Source: Globomyces pollinis-pini (lineage: Eukaryota > Chytridiomycota > Chytridiomycetes > Rhizophydiales > Globomycetaceae). From it: 44,860 nucleotides of DNA. Location: assembly GCA_025399215.1 (NCBI GenBank), contig MU621202.1:7921-52780 (forward strand), written 5' to 3'. Every line of letters begins with the position of its first letter. The stretch's first letter is position 1. Positions 11,819-20,472 of this stretch are shown here, in pieces. The position numbers and the translations under genes were made by a program. The notes beneath the pieces are model-generated. The model was not told the DNA's origin and searched no databases. It was given only the letters and a program-made list of their open reading frames with translations.

Positions 11819-12304
11819 TTGAGTTTTGATAATCGTGTTCCAGTTCGGTTGATTTTATAGTTTGGCCAGCAGGGTCCTGGGCTTTTGACGGTGAATCTTC
11901 ATTTGGTCACGAAGAAAGCATGACTAGAGAAATAATAGGTTTGGATTATCCATCTGGAATTCAAAGATGGATGTCGCTTTACACTTTATGCTGTAGTTTA
12001 GACAAACAGATTTGATTACAATTAGCTATGAAAACCAGTAAGTTTGATATCATAAATTACACTCGTGTGACTGGGAGTTATATCCAACGGCAAAGATCTA
12101 TTTGGTGGGAAAATATTCAACCAAAGAAACGGAAGAATAATTGGAGAACCAATTGCATCTGATTAACGGACAATCGGGTTCAATGACAATGATTACTCCA
12201 CAACCAAAACGATCTGAGTTGAAATTATACTTACTGAATCATTGGAAATAGTAATTAAATGATCAAAAGAACTGTGATCAAAACCAATTTTATTCATCAA
12301 ACTA
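11819..12304. other. Intergenic region between two minus-strand secreted-protein genes
   Basis: 486 bases, AT-rich. It should hold the promoter of the secreted-protein gene (start at 11818) and the 3' end region of the aspartic protease gene. I see no credible coding frame, RNA gene or repeat in it. Confidence 0.6.
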
Positions 12305-13581
<1,277 letters not shown>

Positions 13582-13968
13582 TTAGGAAACAATTGACACG
13601 GACATCAAGGGACTTCATTTTAAAAATTGTTCAAACAGATCCTTTATACTTTATTATAAACTACTGGGAATTGGATACTATGTTGGTGATTATTAGAAGG
13701 GATTGAGTACTTTAATTGTTTATGTCAAAGGGTGTATGAAACAGCCTGTGATGTGAAGCCAACGTTGGGTAATCAATACAATAATGTCCATTGTCATCAC
13801 CATTAGGTATCAGGACACACTAATGTGAATCCTAATAATAGCAACTATTAATTGTAGTACAAATCATACCATTAAAATACCAAACAATGCAACATTTGGT
13901 TCCTGGTTTCAGTACAAGTGTTTGAGCCAAGTACACTTAGACCCTTCTTCATTTCTCTATTTCCTTGC
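13582..13968. promoter_or_regulatory. Divergent promoter region (protease / membrane protein)
   Basis: 387 bases between the start codons of the minus-strand aspartic protease and the plus-strand membrane protein. It must carry both promoters. An ATG at 13887 is out of frame with the membrane-protein frame and is short. No clear TATA element or repeat stands out. Confidence 0.5.
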
Positions 13969-15843
13969 ATGTTATTACTCTATTTTACCATATTCTTCTC
14001 TCTCGCTCATTCTCAGACTAGACCAGCTACTAGAATAACTACTAATGTCCTCTCGAGAACTACTGCTCCTCCTATTAGAACTACTATCACTACCACTACT
14101 GTTGCTCCTACTACTGTCCCTACTACCACCGATGAACCTGACGAACCTGAACCATCAGACTCTCCTGATAACACCTCCAACGATAATTCCTCTAAACCCC
14201 CTACTCAAACTCCACTTAAAGTCAACACAAAAACATTCCAAGAAGTCATGTCCTTCGGTGGTTGGGCTTTGGCTATTGCTCAAGTCACCGTTTGTATATT
14301 CGGTGTCCTCATTCTCTCTATTCTATTGTATACTCTCAACAAGCAAGACAAACGTGATCCTAATGATGAAGAAAAACCAATCACTCAACAGTACTATGAC
14401 GAACCTGATTCTCCTCAAAGTATTTTAGATTATGACGAGGTGGAGGATCTCAAACAAAGTGAATTCGCTCACGCCAAAACTATCAGCAGTGAATCCAGTG
14501 GTGGCAATACTACTGAAGTTAATAGCAATCACGAAAGTGAACGAAGTGAAAGTCCGGACCTGAAGAAAATATTACTCAATCATAAAATAAGTAATGATAC
14601 CAATACCGAGTCAGATATTTCTAGATTACCCTCCGATCCTTACCAGATACAAATGCCATACACTAATGTTTTTAACCCCCCTCGTGTTTCCTCTCTAATG
14701 CCATCCCGTCATATCCCTCCCACTCCTAGTTTTGAACCTTCCCCTAGGAACTCTTTCTTACCTCCCATCAACCCTCCATTCGATCCTATCCTATCACAAT
14801 CTTTCAATCCTAGAATCTCTCAATCCCTCAATCCTAGAAATTCTCAGATATTTAATAACAGAAATTCTCAGATTTATGATCCTAGAATATCTCAATTATT
14901 TGACCCGAGGTTTGACCCTCGTCCTTCTCCAAGTTTGGATTCTCCATCAGATGCAAGACGCTCACAATATATGGACCCTCGCGCTTCGCGATTACCAGAT
15001 GCTCGAGGAAACAGACAATCTCAACTCTTTGATCCTCGAGGATCTCCTTATCGTTACAACCCGCATTATAATGAGCCAAGGTACTCGATGCAACCACCAG
15101 CACTTCAGCATTCAAACTATTCCATGACACCTCCTCCTGGACAGCCAAGATATTCAATGCAGCCTCCACCAATGCAAAACCACAGATACTCTACTCAACC
15201 ACCTCCACAACAAATTTATGGGCCACCACCTCCGCAAGAAATGTATATGCATCAGCCTCCACAAGATATGTATATGCAACAGCCTCCATTGGATAATTAT
15301 ATGCAGCCAATTCCACCCCATCAGCAAATGTATTCCACACAAAAACAACCAGTGCCTTTTGAAAACCCAAACAATGTTCCACAGTTCTTTACCCCACCAG
15401 CATCAGGTGTGGCCCCATTAGTATTCGATTCTGTGGGCGAACCCATGCAATTTGACCGTCCGCCTAACCTATCACATCCTACCCACTCCACCATCCAAAT
15501 CCAAGATCCCACCCCATCTGTGCCAGATAAGGAACTATCAGTGACCAAAATTACGATGGATGTCGATGAGCCGTCCATAACCGAAATGATGATCCAAGAT
15601 ACACCTATATCCAGTGCACCTATTGCCATACCTGAACCCGAGCCTCTCTCCATTACCGAAATGATGCTCCAAGACCAGGATATTTCTGCTACTGAAATCA
15701 CGATTGATGATACACCTGCTAATCCAACCACCATTGTTGACTTGAGTGCTGCACAAAGCCCTGCAGTTCAAGTGCCAGTTATCATACCAGCACGAGATGG
15801 CAGTAAAGTTGCCATTGATATGATTCAAAATACACCGCCTTAA
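13969..15843 (+). CDS. Single-pass membrane protein with a long Pro-rich, repeat-containing cytosolic tail
   Basis: An intronless frame gives 624 residues. I start at ATG 13969 because it directly yields a signal peptide (MLLLYFTIFFSLAHS). The extracellular part is about 80 residues, Thr/Pro-rich and probably O-glycosylated. A transmembrane helix lies near 99-122 (IAQVTVCIFGVLILS), followed by a basic stop (LNKQDKRD). The remaining 500 residues are disordered: Ser/acidic, then tandem motifs of the type (N/D)PRxSQ near 285-350, then RYSMQPPxxQ and Tyr/Met/Pro repeats, and finally repeated (S/T)(I/A)TEMM-type segments. The layout resembles fungal cell-wall-stress sensors (signal, S/T-rich ectodomain, one helix), but no WSC domain is present. 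Function is unassigned. Confidence 0.75.
   Translation: MLLLYFTIFFSLAHSQTRPATRITTNVLSRTTAPPIRTTITTTTVAPTTVPTTTDEPDEPEPSDSPDNTSNDNSSKPPTQTPLKVNTKTFQEVMSFGGWALAIAQVTVCIFGVLILSILLYTLNKQDKRDPNDEEKPITQQYYDEPDSPQSILDYDEVEDLKQSEFAHAKTISSESSGGNTTEVNSNHESERSESPDLKKILLNHKISNDTNTESDISRLPSDPYQIQMPYTNVFNPPRVSSLMPSRHIPPTPSFEPSPRNSFLPPINPPFDPILSQSFNPRISQSLNPRNSQIFNNRNSQIYDPRISQLFDPRFDPRPSPSLDSPSDARRSQYMDPRASRLPDARGNRQSQLFDPRGSPYRYNPHYNEPRYSMQPPALQHSNYSMTPPPGQPRYSMQPPPMQNHRYSTQPPPQQIYGPPPPQEMYMHQPPQDMYMQQPPLDNYMQPIPPHQQMYSTQKQPVPFENPNNVPQFFTPPASGVAPLVFDSVGEPMQFDRPPNLSHPTHSTIQIQDPTPSVPDKELSVTKITMDVDEPSITEMMIQDTPISSAPIAIPEPEPLSITEMMLQDQDISATEITIDDTPANPTTIVDLSAAQSPAVQVPVIIPARDGSKVAIDMIQNTPP
14835..15330 (+). 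repeat. Imperfect short repeats inside the Pro-rich membrane protein
   Basis: Within the coding sequence, units encoding NPR/DPR-x-SQ recur about ten times in the first half, and units encoding RYSMQPP followed by Gln- and Tyr-rich blocks recur in the second half. They are degenerate at the nucleotide level, so they reflect protein-level repetition more than recent duplication. Confidence 0.6.
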
Positions 15844-16330
15844 TTATTTATATAATATAACATGTTTATTGTATTTCACGTTCCAATGCTTTTTTTGCAT
15901 ACATTCAAGCTGTCTGATCTTCGTCTAGGTGTGACATTTATGCAAATCGTGTCTGTTCTCATCAACATAATTGTAATTCGTAATTGTGTTTATGGTGCGT
16001 CCAACACGCCATCAGGCTGAGTGAGCTTGGGATGATGCACGAATGTCTGTTGAATTGTATCGTTCCTACATACTGAATGACACTATTTTGAATTTTAACC
16101 CATGCAACTCAATGGCAATTGAACTGATTCATTCATAAGCAATAAACAGATAGTATAACGATAATTTTGAATTCTAGTCAAACCACCTAAATTTCCTCAA
16201 CAATCACTAGACAAAGGCATCACCATCATTCATATCCAAACTTGTCAAACACTTCAAATCAATTTCATTTTTTTGTGTTCATGCCGTTTTGATCAAAAGC
16301 CAAACGTTCCTGCTTTTCTTTCTTTCAAAA
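15844..16330. other. Intergenic region between membrane protein gene and YSC84-like gene
   Basis: 487 bases. The first part is the 3' end region of the membrane protein gene, and the last part is the promoter of the YSC84-like gene. At 16032-16076 there is a C-box-like ATGATG and a D-box-like CTGA flanking a stretch with 11-nt complementarity to U6 snRNA. This is described as a weak candidate in the findings and is not called as a gene. Confidence 0.4.
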
Positions 16331-17145
16331 ATGGATCAACTTTCAAACTCTGTTAAAGGTTGTGATGTTTGATTATTAATGGTAGGTATTTTACCACAAG
16401 ATTTGGCTTCGGAATGTACAAAGGCAGCTACAATCATTGATGCATTCATTAAACCTCAAGAAAATGCTGTGGAAGCAAAGGTGATCCCAGCAAACAGTTA
16501 ATAGTTTTGGTTTTATTGATGATAGTTCTTGGAAGTGCTAAGGGTATTGCTGTAATGAGCATTGTTAAAGCTGGATTGGGTGTTTCGGGAAGAGTATGAC
16601 TTAGATGGTGTTGATTTTGTAGGCTGGGTCAGGTTTGGTTATCGTTAGATTACCTTCTGGTGATTGGTCTGCTCCTTCTGCTATCGGAACTGCTGGTGTA
16701 GGTATTGGTTGGCAAATGGGTGCTGGTAATTTTTTATCTTGTTTTAAGTGTTAGAAATCACTGATCACGTTATTATCTTGAACACTGATGATGCTGTAAA
16801 AGCATTCACTTCTGGCAGTAGCGTCAACCTTGGTGGAAACGTTTCTGTAGCTGTCGGACCAGTATGGAAAATTGAATCTAACGCAAATAGTACGGTCGTA
16901 GTGCTGAAGGTGGTGGTGCATTAACCATGCAAACTGTCCCTGCTCCAGTTTACTCGTATAGCAAATCTAAAGGACTTTTCGCTGGAATGTCTTTTGAAGG
17001 ATCTGTTATTATTGAACGAAAGGAAGCTAACAAAATCTTTTACGGTCGTGATGTAACTGCTGCTGAAATTCTTGCTGGTGCCATTGATCGACCAGTTGAA
17101 GCTGCTTCCCTCTACCAAGCTTTACAAGTCCATGGATCCAAATAA
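16331..17145 (+). CDS. YSC84: Ysc84/SH3YL1-family lipid-binding (SYLF) protein
   Basis: Exons 16331-16358, 16386-16496, 16526-16593, 16623-16725, 16755-16861 and 16891-17145 join to 223 residues. The whole protein is a SYLF (DUF500) domain: SAKGIAVMSIVKAG, GRAGSGLVIVRLP, WSAPSAIGTAGVGIGWQ, FYGRDVTAAEIL. In yeast, Ysc84/Lsb3 proteins pair this domain with a C-terminal SH3 and bind phosphoinositides and actin at endocytic sites. Here the frame stops right after the SYLF fold, so it is an SH3-less version, as also seen in other fungi. Introns are 27-29 nt, unusually uniform. Confidence 0.92.
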
Positions 17146-17276
17146 ATCACTTCTATTGCATCAAACTTAACATAGTTGAAATTTATTTTATTGATTTACC
17201 AAATTATATCTTAATGAATAGACGAGTTTATTAGGCTTAATTTTATTGGCTGACTAGTTAGACACCAGTAATGTTA

Positions 17277-18128
17277 TCATAAGATACAACATTTTTTTCT
17301 ACGTGCTCTACCAGTTTCCAACGACAACAAAGCAACAGTTTCCATAGCACGAATAATATTAACACCCGTTTTAGCAGAACATTCCATATACTTTGCCACC
17401 ACTTCATTAGCTTCCAATTCCAATGCCTAACATCAAAATAGAAAAAATCATACACGTTCTCTTGGTACACAATAATCATCAACTTTTGAATTATTACGTA
17501 AATCTGATTTCAAACCAATCAACATAATAGGTAAACCATTACAATAATGTTTCAATTCTGGTAACCACTACAAGATGAATATACAAAATAAAAACATACC
17601 TTTTGATTGATATTGTTGAATGAATCGAGTCGATCGATAGCAAAACAGAGAATAACAGCATGAGCATTTGTATATGCGAATGGTCTTAATCTAGCTATTT
17701 AAACATATTTAACTTGAATATTTACATACTATATTCATCTTGACCAGCAGTATCCCAGATTTCTATTCATTAGGCTTTTTAAGTCTTTTTAAATACCTAG
17801 ATTGATAATTTGTGTGCCAATATCGACTTGAGAAAGTGCGTTTTCAAATACGGTTGGGATATAAGTCTATAATTAGAATTGTTTGACTTACATCTAGAAA
17901 CTCGCCGGTTTGGAAATAGGCTATAAGGGATGTTTTTCCTATCGCTCCATCACCTACTATCACTATCTTTCTTCTCTTTGATTCATCTTGGATGGTTTTG
18001 TTGTCAGTTGCGACTGTCTTATTACCAGCATCGACACTGCAGGCGGTAGTTGATGATAGTGTCGAAGGTCTTCTTTCGTTGCGTTTAATGGACCGTTCTT
18101 TGTTAATGATACGTTCTTGTGTTTCCAT
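17277..18128 (-). CDS. Rho-family small GTPase with N-terminal extension
   Basis: Complement of exons 17892-18128, 17797-17866, 17730-17762, 17600-17694, 17454-17567 and 17277-17426, giving 232 residues. A basic, Ser-rich extension of about 50 residues precedes the fold. G1 is GDGAIGKT (59-66), switch I is TYIPTVFENA, G3 is WDTAGQDEY, G4 is LKSD in place of (N/T)KxD, G5 is CSAK. It ends CCIL, a CAAX box of the geranylgeranyl type. The region after G4 is shorter than in canonical Rho proteins and lacks most of the Rho insert helix, so it is a divergent Rho-like protein. Introns are 25-35 nt. Its promoter faces the 3' end of the snoRNA host. Confidence 0.9.
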
Positions 18129-18569
18129 TTTGACAGTTAAATTTAGTATAGTCTAATTTGTTTTTATGACGCGATGGTCTTACAAACAATCACTTGAATG
18201 TGTGACTTTAACAATTACTCTAACTCTAACCATTAGTACTCACAGAGAACAATCACTCGGATGTGTGATTTGATACAACTAACCAGCTACTTGAGCTTTA
18301 TACACGATTCAGATGATATAACCCTCGTATCTAGAAGCTTACCTTGCGCTATCATATTGAAAGTACTTTTGTATTATCATCTAATGCAAGAAATGAATCC
18401 CCATTGTTCCTGTTATGCTCATAGGGCTAACTACTTTACTTTGCAGCATTGGAAAGCTCAAAGAGAGCCTTGACTGAAGACTATGATCAATCACCCTTCT
18501 ATTCTTCAACCATTCCAAATACAATCAATATTTTGTAAAAAATAATATATTACATTAATGATAATAATA
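18129..18569. other. Gene-poor stretch upstream of the Rho gene, with a 23-nt direct repeat
   Basis: 441 bases. It holds the promoter of the Rho-like gene and the region downstream of the snoRNA host. Two near-identical 23-nt copies of a sequence containing AATCACT...TGTGTGA start at 18185 and 18249. They are spaced by 64 bases and are possible regulator sites. On the minus strand a weak C/D-like element (ATGATAA at 18374-18380, CTGA at 18309-18312) is present where an snR72 homologue would be expected. Confidence 0.45.
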
Positions 18570-18677
18570 CACCGAAAAGATCAGATAAAATAGGCAATGC
18601 CCAATTAAATCATTAGGTGGTTAGACCTTAATAAGACCGTCGTGATAAGTTATAATAATCATCATATCAAATCGGTG
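18570..18677 (-). ncRNA. snR73: C/D box snoRNA, snR73-like (25S Cm2959 guide)
   Basis: On the minus strand a perfect C box ATGATGA is at 18659-18665 and a D box CTGA at 18581-18584. A 6-bp terminal stem (CACCGA at 18672-18677 with TCGGTG at 18570-18575) closes the molecule. The stretch opposite 18634-18645 is complementary to the large-subunit rRNA segment AGACCGUCGUGA (12 nt). With a degenerate D' box (ATTA) directly 3' of the guide, the fifth base falls on the residue matching yeast C2959, the snR73 target. The D' box is the weak point. Confidence 0.75.
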
Positions 18678-18741
18678 GTATAAAAGCGGAAAAAGAAGAG
18701 AAAAAATCTAATATAGTTAGTAAAATTCTCCAAATAGAAAA

Positions 18742-18825
18742 TATGTGTCAGACGCGAAAGAAGTTCAACATTAAATTCAGATATATGCTTGTCTACTTCT
18801 GTTTTAACATCATCATCCAACATTT
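18742..18825 (-). ncRNA. snR74: C/D box snoRNA, snR74-like (18S Am28 guide)
   Basis: Minus-strand C box ATGATGA at 18810-18816, D' box CTGA at 18777-18780 and D box CTGA at 18748-18751. The guide opposite 18783-18794 is complementary over 12 nt to the 18S 5' region AUAUGCUUGUCU. The fifth position upstream of the D' box pairs with the residue equivalent to yeast A28, which snR74 methylates. It lies within an intron (18708-18839) whose acceptor has a CTAAC branch-like element. The terminal stem is short (about 4 bp with a bulge). Confidence 0.8.
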
Positions 18826-18959
18826 AAAAAAGTTCTTACCTAAAATTATGGAAACGTTGTTTGGGGAATCAGAAGTGATTACATAGAAATTTCTAAAACA
18901 TTAATATTTATCGCAAAAGAATGAAGTGAATATCAATGGGAATCAATCAGAGTAAAATG

Positions 18960-19045
18960 TTGTCAGCATTGAATATCCGTATTTAAAACAAATACAGTAA
19001 ACAAATCAGCCTCGTCATCTAATAAAATAAAACTCATCATTTTGA
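18960..19045 (-). ncRNA. snR75: C/D box snoRNA, snR75-like (25S Gm2288 guide)
   Basis: Minus-strand C box ATGATGA at 19034-19040 and a CTGA box at 19006-19009. Its guide opposite 19010-19023 is complementary over 14 nt to 25S CCUCGUCAUCUAAU. The fifth base upstream of the box pairs with the residue matching yeast G2288, the snR75 target. That CTGA is close to the C box, so it is probably D'. A second CTGA at 18963-18966 would then be D and gives a normal length of about 85 nt. The exact ends are uncertain. Confidence 0.78.
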
Positions 19046-19154
19046 GGTTTGACGGACTAAATGGTCACTTACATTAACAAAATCGGGAAATAGAGGTAAA
19101 TCTAAAAGATTAGAGACCATTTAAAATGAAATTGTTTCAGAGAAGCTTTATCGA

Positions 19155-19225
19155 CATAGAAATTCAGTGCCCAGTGCTTCAGCAACGCCGGAATGTCAGT
19201 CCCGGTCATGCCCCATCATAAACAA
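19155..19225 (-). ncRNA. snR76: C/D box snoRNA, snR76-like (25S Cm2197 guide)
   Basis: Minus-strand C-like box ATGATGG at 19213-19219, internal CTGA boxes at 19196-19199 and 19179-19182, and a D box CTGA at 19164-19167. The guide opposite 19168-19178 is complementary over 11 nt to 25S UGCCCAGUGCU. The fifth base upstream of D pairs with the residue matching yeast C2197, the snR76 target. It sits in the intron 19102-19244. The C box deviates from RUGAUGA at its last base. Confidence 0.75.
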
Positions 19226-19293
19226 ACAAGTAAATTTAACGTACCATATTCACACTAAAAAATTAGCAAAATTCTTTAAAGAAAGAAGAGGTG

Positions 19294-19376
19294 CTCAGAA
19301 ACCCGATTTGTCATCACAAGACTTCAGCCGGTAATTCCAGCGTATAAAGTTGTTGTTGCCAGGTAAACATCATCGC
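19294..19376 (-). ncRNA. snR77: C/D box snoRNA, snR77-like, copy 5 in transcription order (18S Um578 guide)
   Basis: Minus-strand order is C box ATGATGT, D' box CTGA, C' box TGATGA, D box CTGA. The 13-nt guide before D' is complementary to the 18S 530-loop segment CGGUAAUUCCAGC, with the fifth base on the residue matching yeast U578 (E. coli U531). An adjoining 11 nt (opposite TAAAGTTGTTG) is also complementary to 18S about 15 nt downstream. This is the last copy. Its flank past the D box differs from the other copies. Confidence 0.8.
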
Positions 19377-19467
19377 AAGAATGACTATAAAACTTACCAT
19401 TTTCAAGAATTACTTGAGAGAACACAAGCACTAAAGAATTAGAAATGGTTTCTTTTGAAAAGGAGAG

Positions 19468-19550
19468 CTCAGAAACCCGAGTTGTCATCACAAGACTTCA
19501 GCCGGTAATTCCAGCGTATAAAGTTGTTGTTGCCAGGTAAACATCATCGC
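19468..19550 (-). ncRNA. snR77: C/D box snoRNA, snR77-like, tandem copy
   Basis: Same boxes and 18S guide as the neighbouring copies; nearly identical sequence across the 174-bp unit. It lies in a 141-nt intron (19431-19571). Confidence 0.8.
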
Positions 19551-19641
19551 AAGAAAGACTATAAAACTTACCATTTTCAAGAATTACTTGAGAGAACACA
19601 AGCACTAAAGAATTAGAAACGGTTTCTTTTGAAAAGGAGAG

Positions 19642-19724
19642 CTCAGAAACCCGAGTTGTCATCACAAGACTTCAGCCGGTAATTCCAGCGTATAAAGTTG
19701 TTGTTGCCAGGTAAACATCATCGC
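19642..19724 (-). ncRNA. snR77: C/D box snoRNA, snR77-like, tandem copy
   Basis: Same boxes and 18S guide as the other copies, in the intron 19605-19745. Differences from the neighbouring copy are limited to a few bases outside the guide. Confidence 0.8.
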
Positions 19725-19815
19725 AAGAGAGATTATAAAACTTACCATTTTCAAGAATTACTTGAGAGAACACAAGCACTAAAGAATTAGAAACGGTTTC
19801 TTTTGAAAAGGAGAG

Positions 19816-19895
19816 CTCAGAAACCCGAGTTGTCATCACAAGACTTCAGCCGGTAATTCCAGCGTATAAAGTTGTTGTTGCCAGGTAAACATCAT
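19816..19895 (-). ncRNA. snR77: C/D box snoRNA, snR77-like, tandem copy cut by the assembly gap
   Basis: D, C', D', the guide and the C box are present. The sequence runs into Ns just after the C box, so its upstream flank is unknown. Confidence 0.75.
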
Positions 19896-20045
19896 NNNNN
19901 NNNNNNNNNNNNNNNNNNNNNNNNNNNNNNNNNNNNNNNNNNNNNNNNNNNNNNNNNNNNNNNNNNNNNNNNNNNNNNNNNNNNNNNNNNNNNNNNNNNN
20001 NNNNNNNNNNNNNNNNNNNNNNNNNNNNNNNNNNNNNNNNNNNNN
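19896..20045. other. Assembly gap (150 Ns)
   Basis: A run of exactly 150 N inside the tandem array. Flanks on both sides are the same repeat unit, so an unknown number of copies is probably collapsed here. Confidence 1.
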
Positions 20046-20060
20046 TTTTGAAAAGGAGAG

Positions 20061-20143
20061 CTCAGAAACCCGAGTTGTCATCACAAGACTTCAGCCGGTA
20101 ATTCCAGCGTATAAAGTTGTTGTTGCCAGGTAAACATCATTGC
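20061..20143 (-). ncRNA. snR77: C/D box snoRNA, snR77-like, first tandem copy in transcription order
   Basis: Same boxes and guide as the other copies, but beyond the C box (20134-20140) the sequence is unique. This marks the edge of the amplified unit. It is preceded by a 33-nt exon (20163-20195) and a GTATGT donor. Confidence 0.8.
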
Positions 20144-20232
20144 CAAAAACAAAACTACATACCAGAAGCAAGGATATTAGAGAGCCATTAGAAACCTGAG
20201 AGTTAGTAAAGAATTATGAATGAATGGGGATA

Positions 20233-20327
20233 GATTTGGGCTTCAGCAGACGCGTTTATCATCAAAAAAAATTGAAGTCAGAGACTCTAGTTTGAAATTT
20301 TGTGTCATTGGTCATCAATGCCAAATC
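20233..20327 (-). ncRNA. snR78: C/D box snoRNA, snR78-like (25S Um2421 guide)
   Basis: A complete structure on the minus strand: 7-bp terminal stem (GATTTGG at 20321-20327 with CCAAATC at 20233-20239), C box UGAUGA at 20312-20317, D' CTGA at 20278-20281, C' UGAUGA at 20259-20264 and D CTGA at 20243-20246. The D' guide opposite 20283-20295 is complementary over 13 nt to 25S GACUCUAGUUUGA. The fifth base pairs with the residue matching yeast U2421, the snR78 (human SNORD34) target. It lies in the first recognised intron of the host, whose acceptor is ACTAACTCTCAG. Confidence 0.88.
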
Positions 20328-20472
20328 ATATCCCCGGCAGATGAAGTAGACTTACATTAAAGTAGAATGGAACAAATATGAAAGGAATTGAAGAAGAAAA
20401 AAACAAAATATAGGCAGAGTGGCGTGAGTGGCTTGACAACCAAATCCCCGATTAGAAACCCAATTCATCAAC

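Larger units (their letters stand above)
19294..20146. repeat. Tandem array of a 174-bp unit (snR77-like snoRNA plus a 33-nt exon)
   Basis: Unit starts (CTCAGAAACCC) are at 19294, 19468, 19642 and 19816, exactly 174 bp apart, and again at 20061 after the gap. Units are about 98% identical. Each holds a snoRNA, the end of its intron, a 33-nt exon and the next donor. The 245-bp distance across the gap is not a multiple of 174, so the gap length is not to scale. Confidence 0.95.
18570..20400 (-). ncRNA. Spliced non-coding host transcript of a C/D snoRNA cluster
   Basis: No open frame survives splicing, but good splice signals alternate with snoRNA-like elements. Introns inferred on the minus strand: 20196-20355 (snR78-like), about 20162 into the gap (snR77-like), 19605-19745, 19431-19571 and 19255-19397 (snR77-like), 19102-19244 (snR76-like), 18893-19072 (snR75-like) and 18708-18839 (snR74-like). 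Acceptors are preceded by CTAAC or CTAAT (for example ACTAACTCTCAG and ACTAACTATATTAG). Exons are tiny (10-53 nt; 33 nt in the repeat). The last snoRNA (snR73-like) lies in the 3' exon. The introns are 4-6 times longer than those of protein genes here, as expected for snoRNA-bearing introns. The transcript ends are not defined. Confidence 0.7.

Noticed and set aside
15154..15828. Minus-strand frames opposite the Pro-rich membrane protein
   Set aside because: They arise from the low-complexity coding strand and have no conserved content.
19836..20084. Minus-strand open frame running through the N gap
   Set aside because: It is open only because Ns have no stops; after splicing the region is non-coding.
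19294..20146. Plus-strand similarity to the 18S rRNA 530 loop, suggesting an rRNA fragment or pseudogene
   Set aside because: Only 11-13 nt blocks match, with pieces of 18S missing between them, and they lie next to C/D boxes on the other strand. They are the complement of snoRNA guides.
19294..20146. Regular repeats resembling a CRISPR array
   Set aside because: The entire 174-bp unit repeats, with no variable spacers, and the DNA is eukaryotic.
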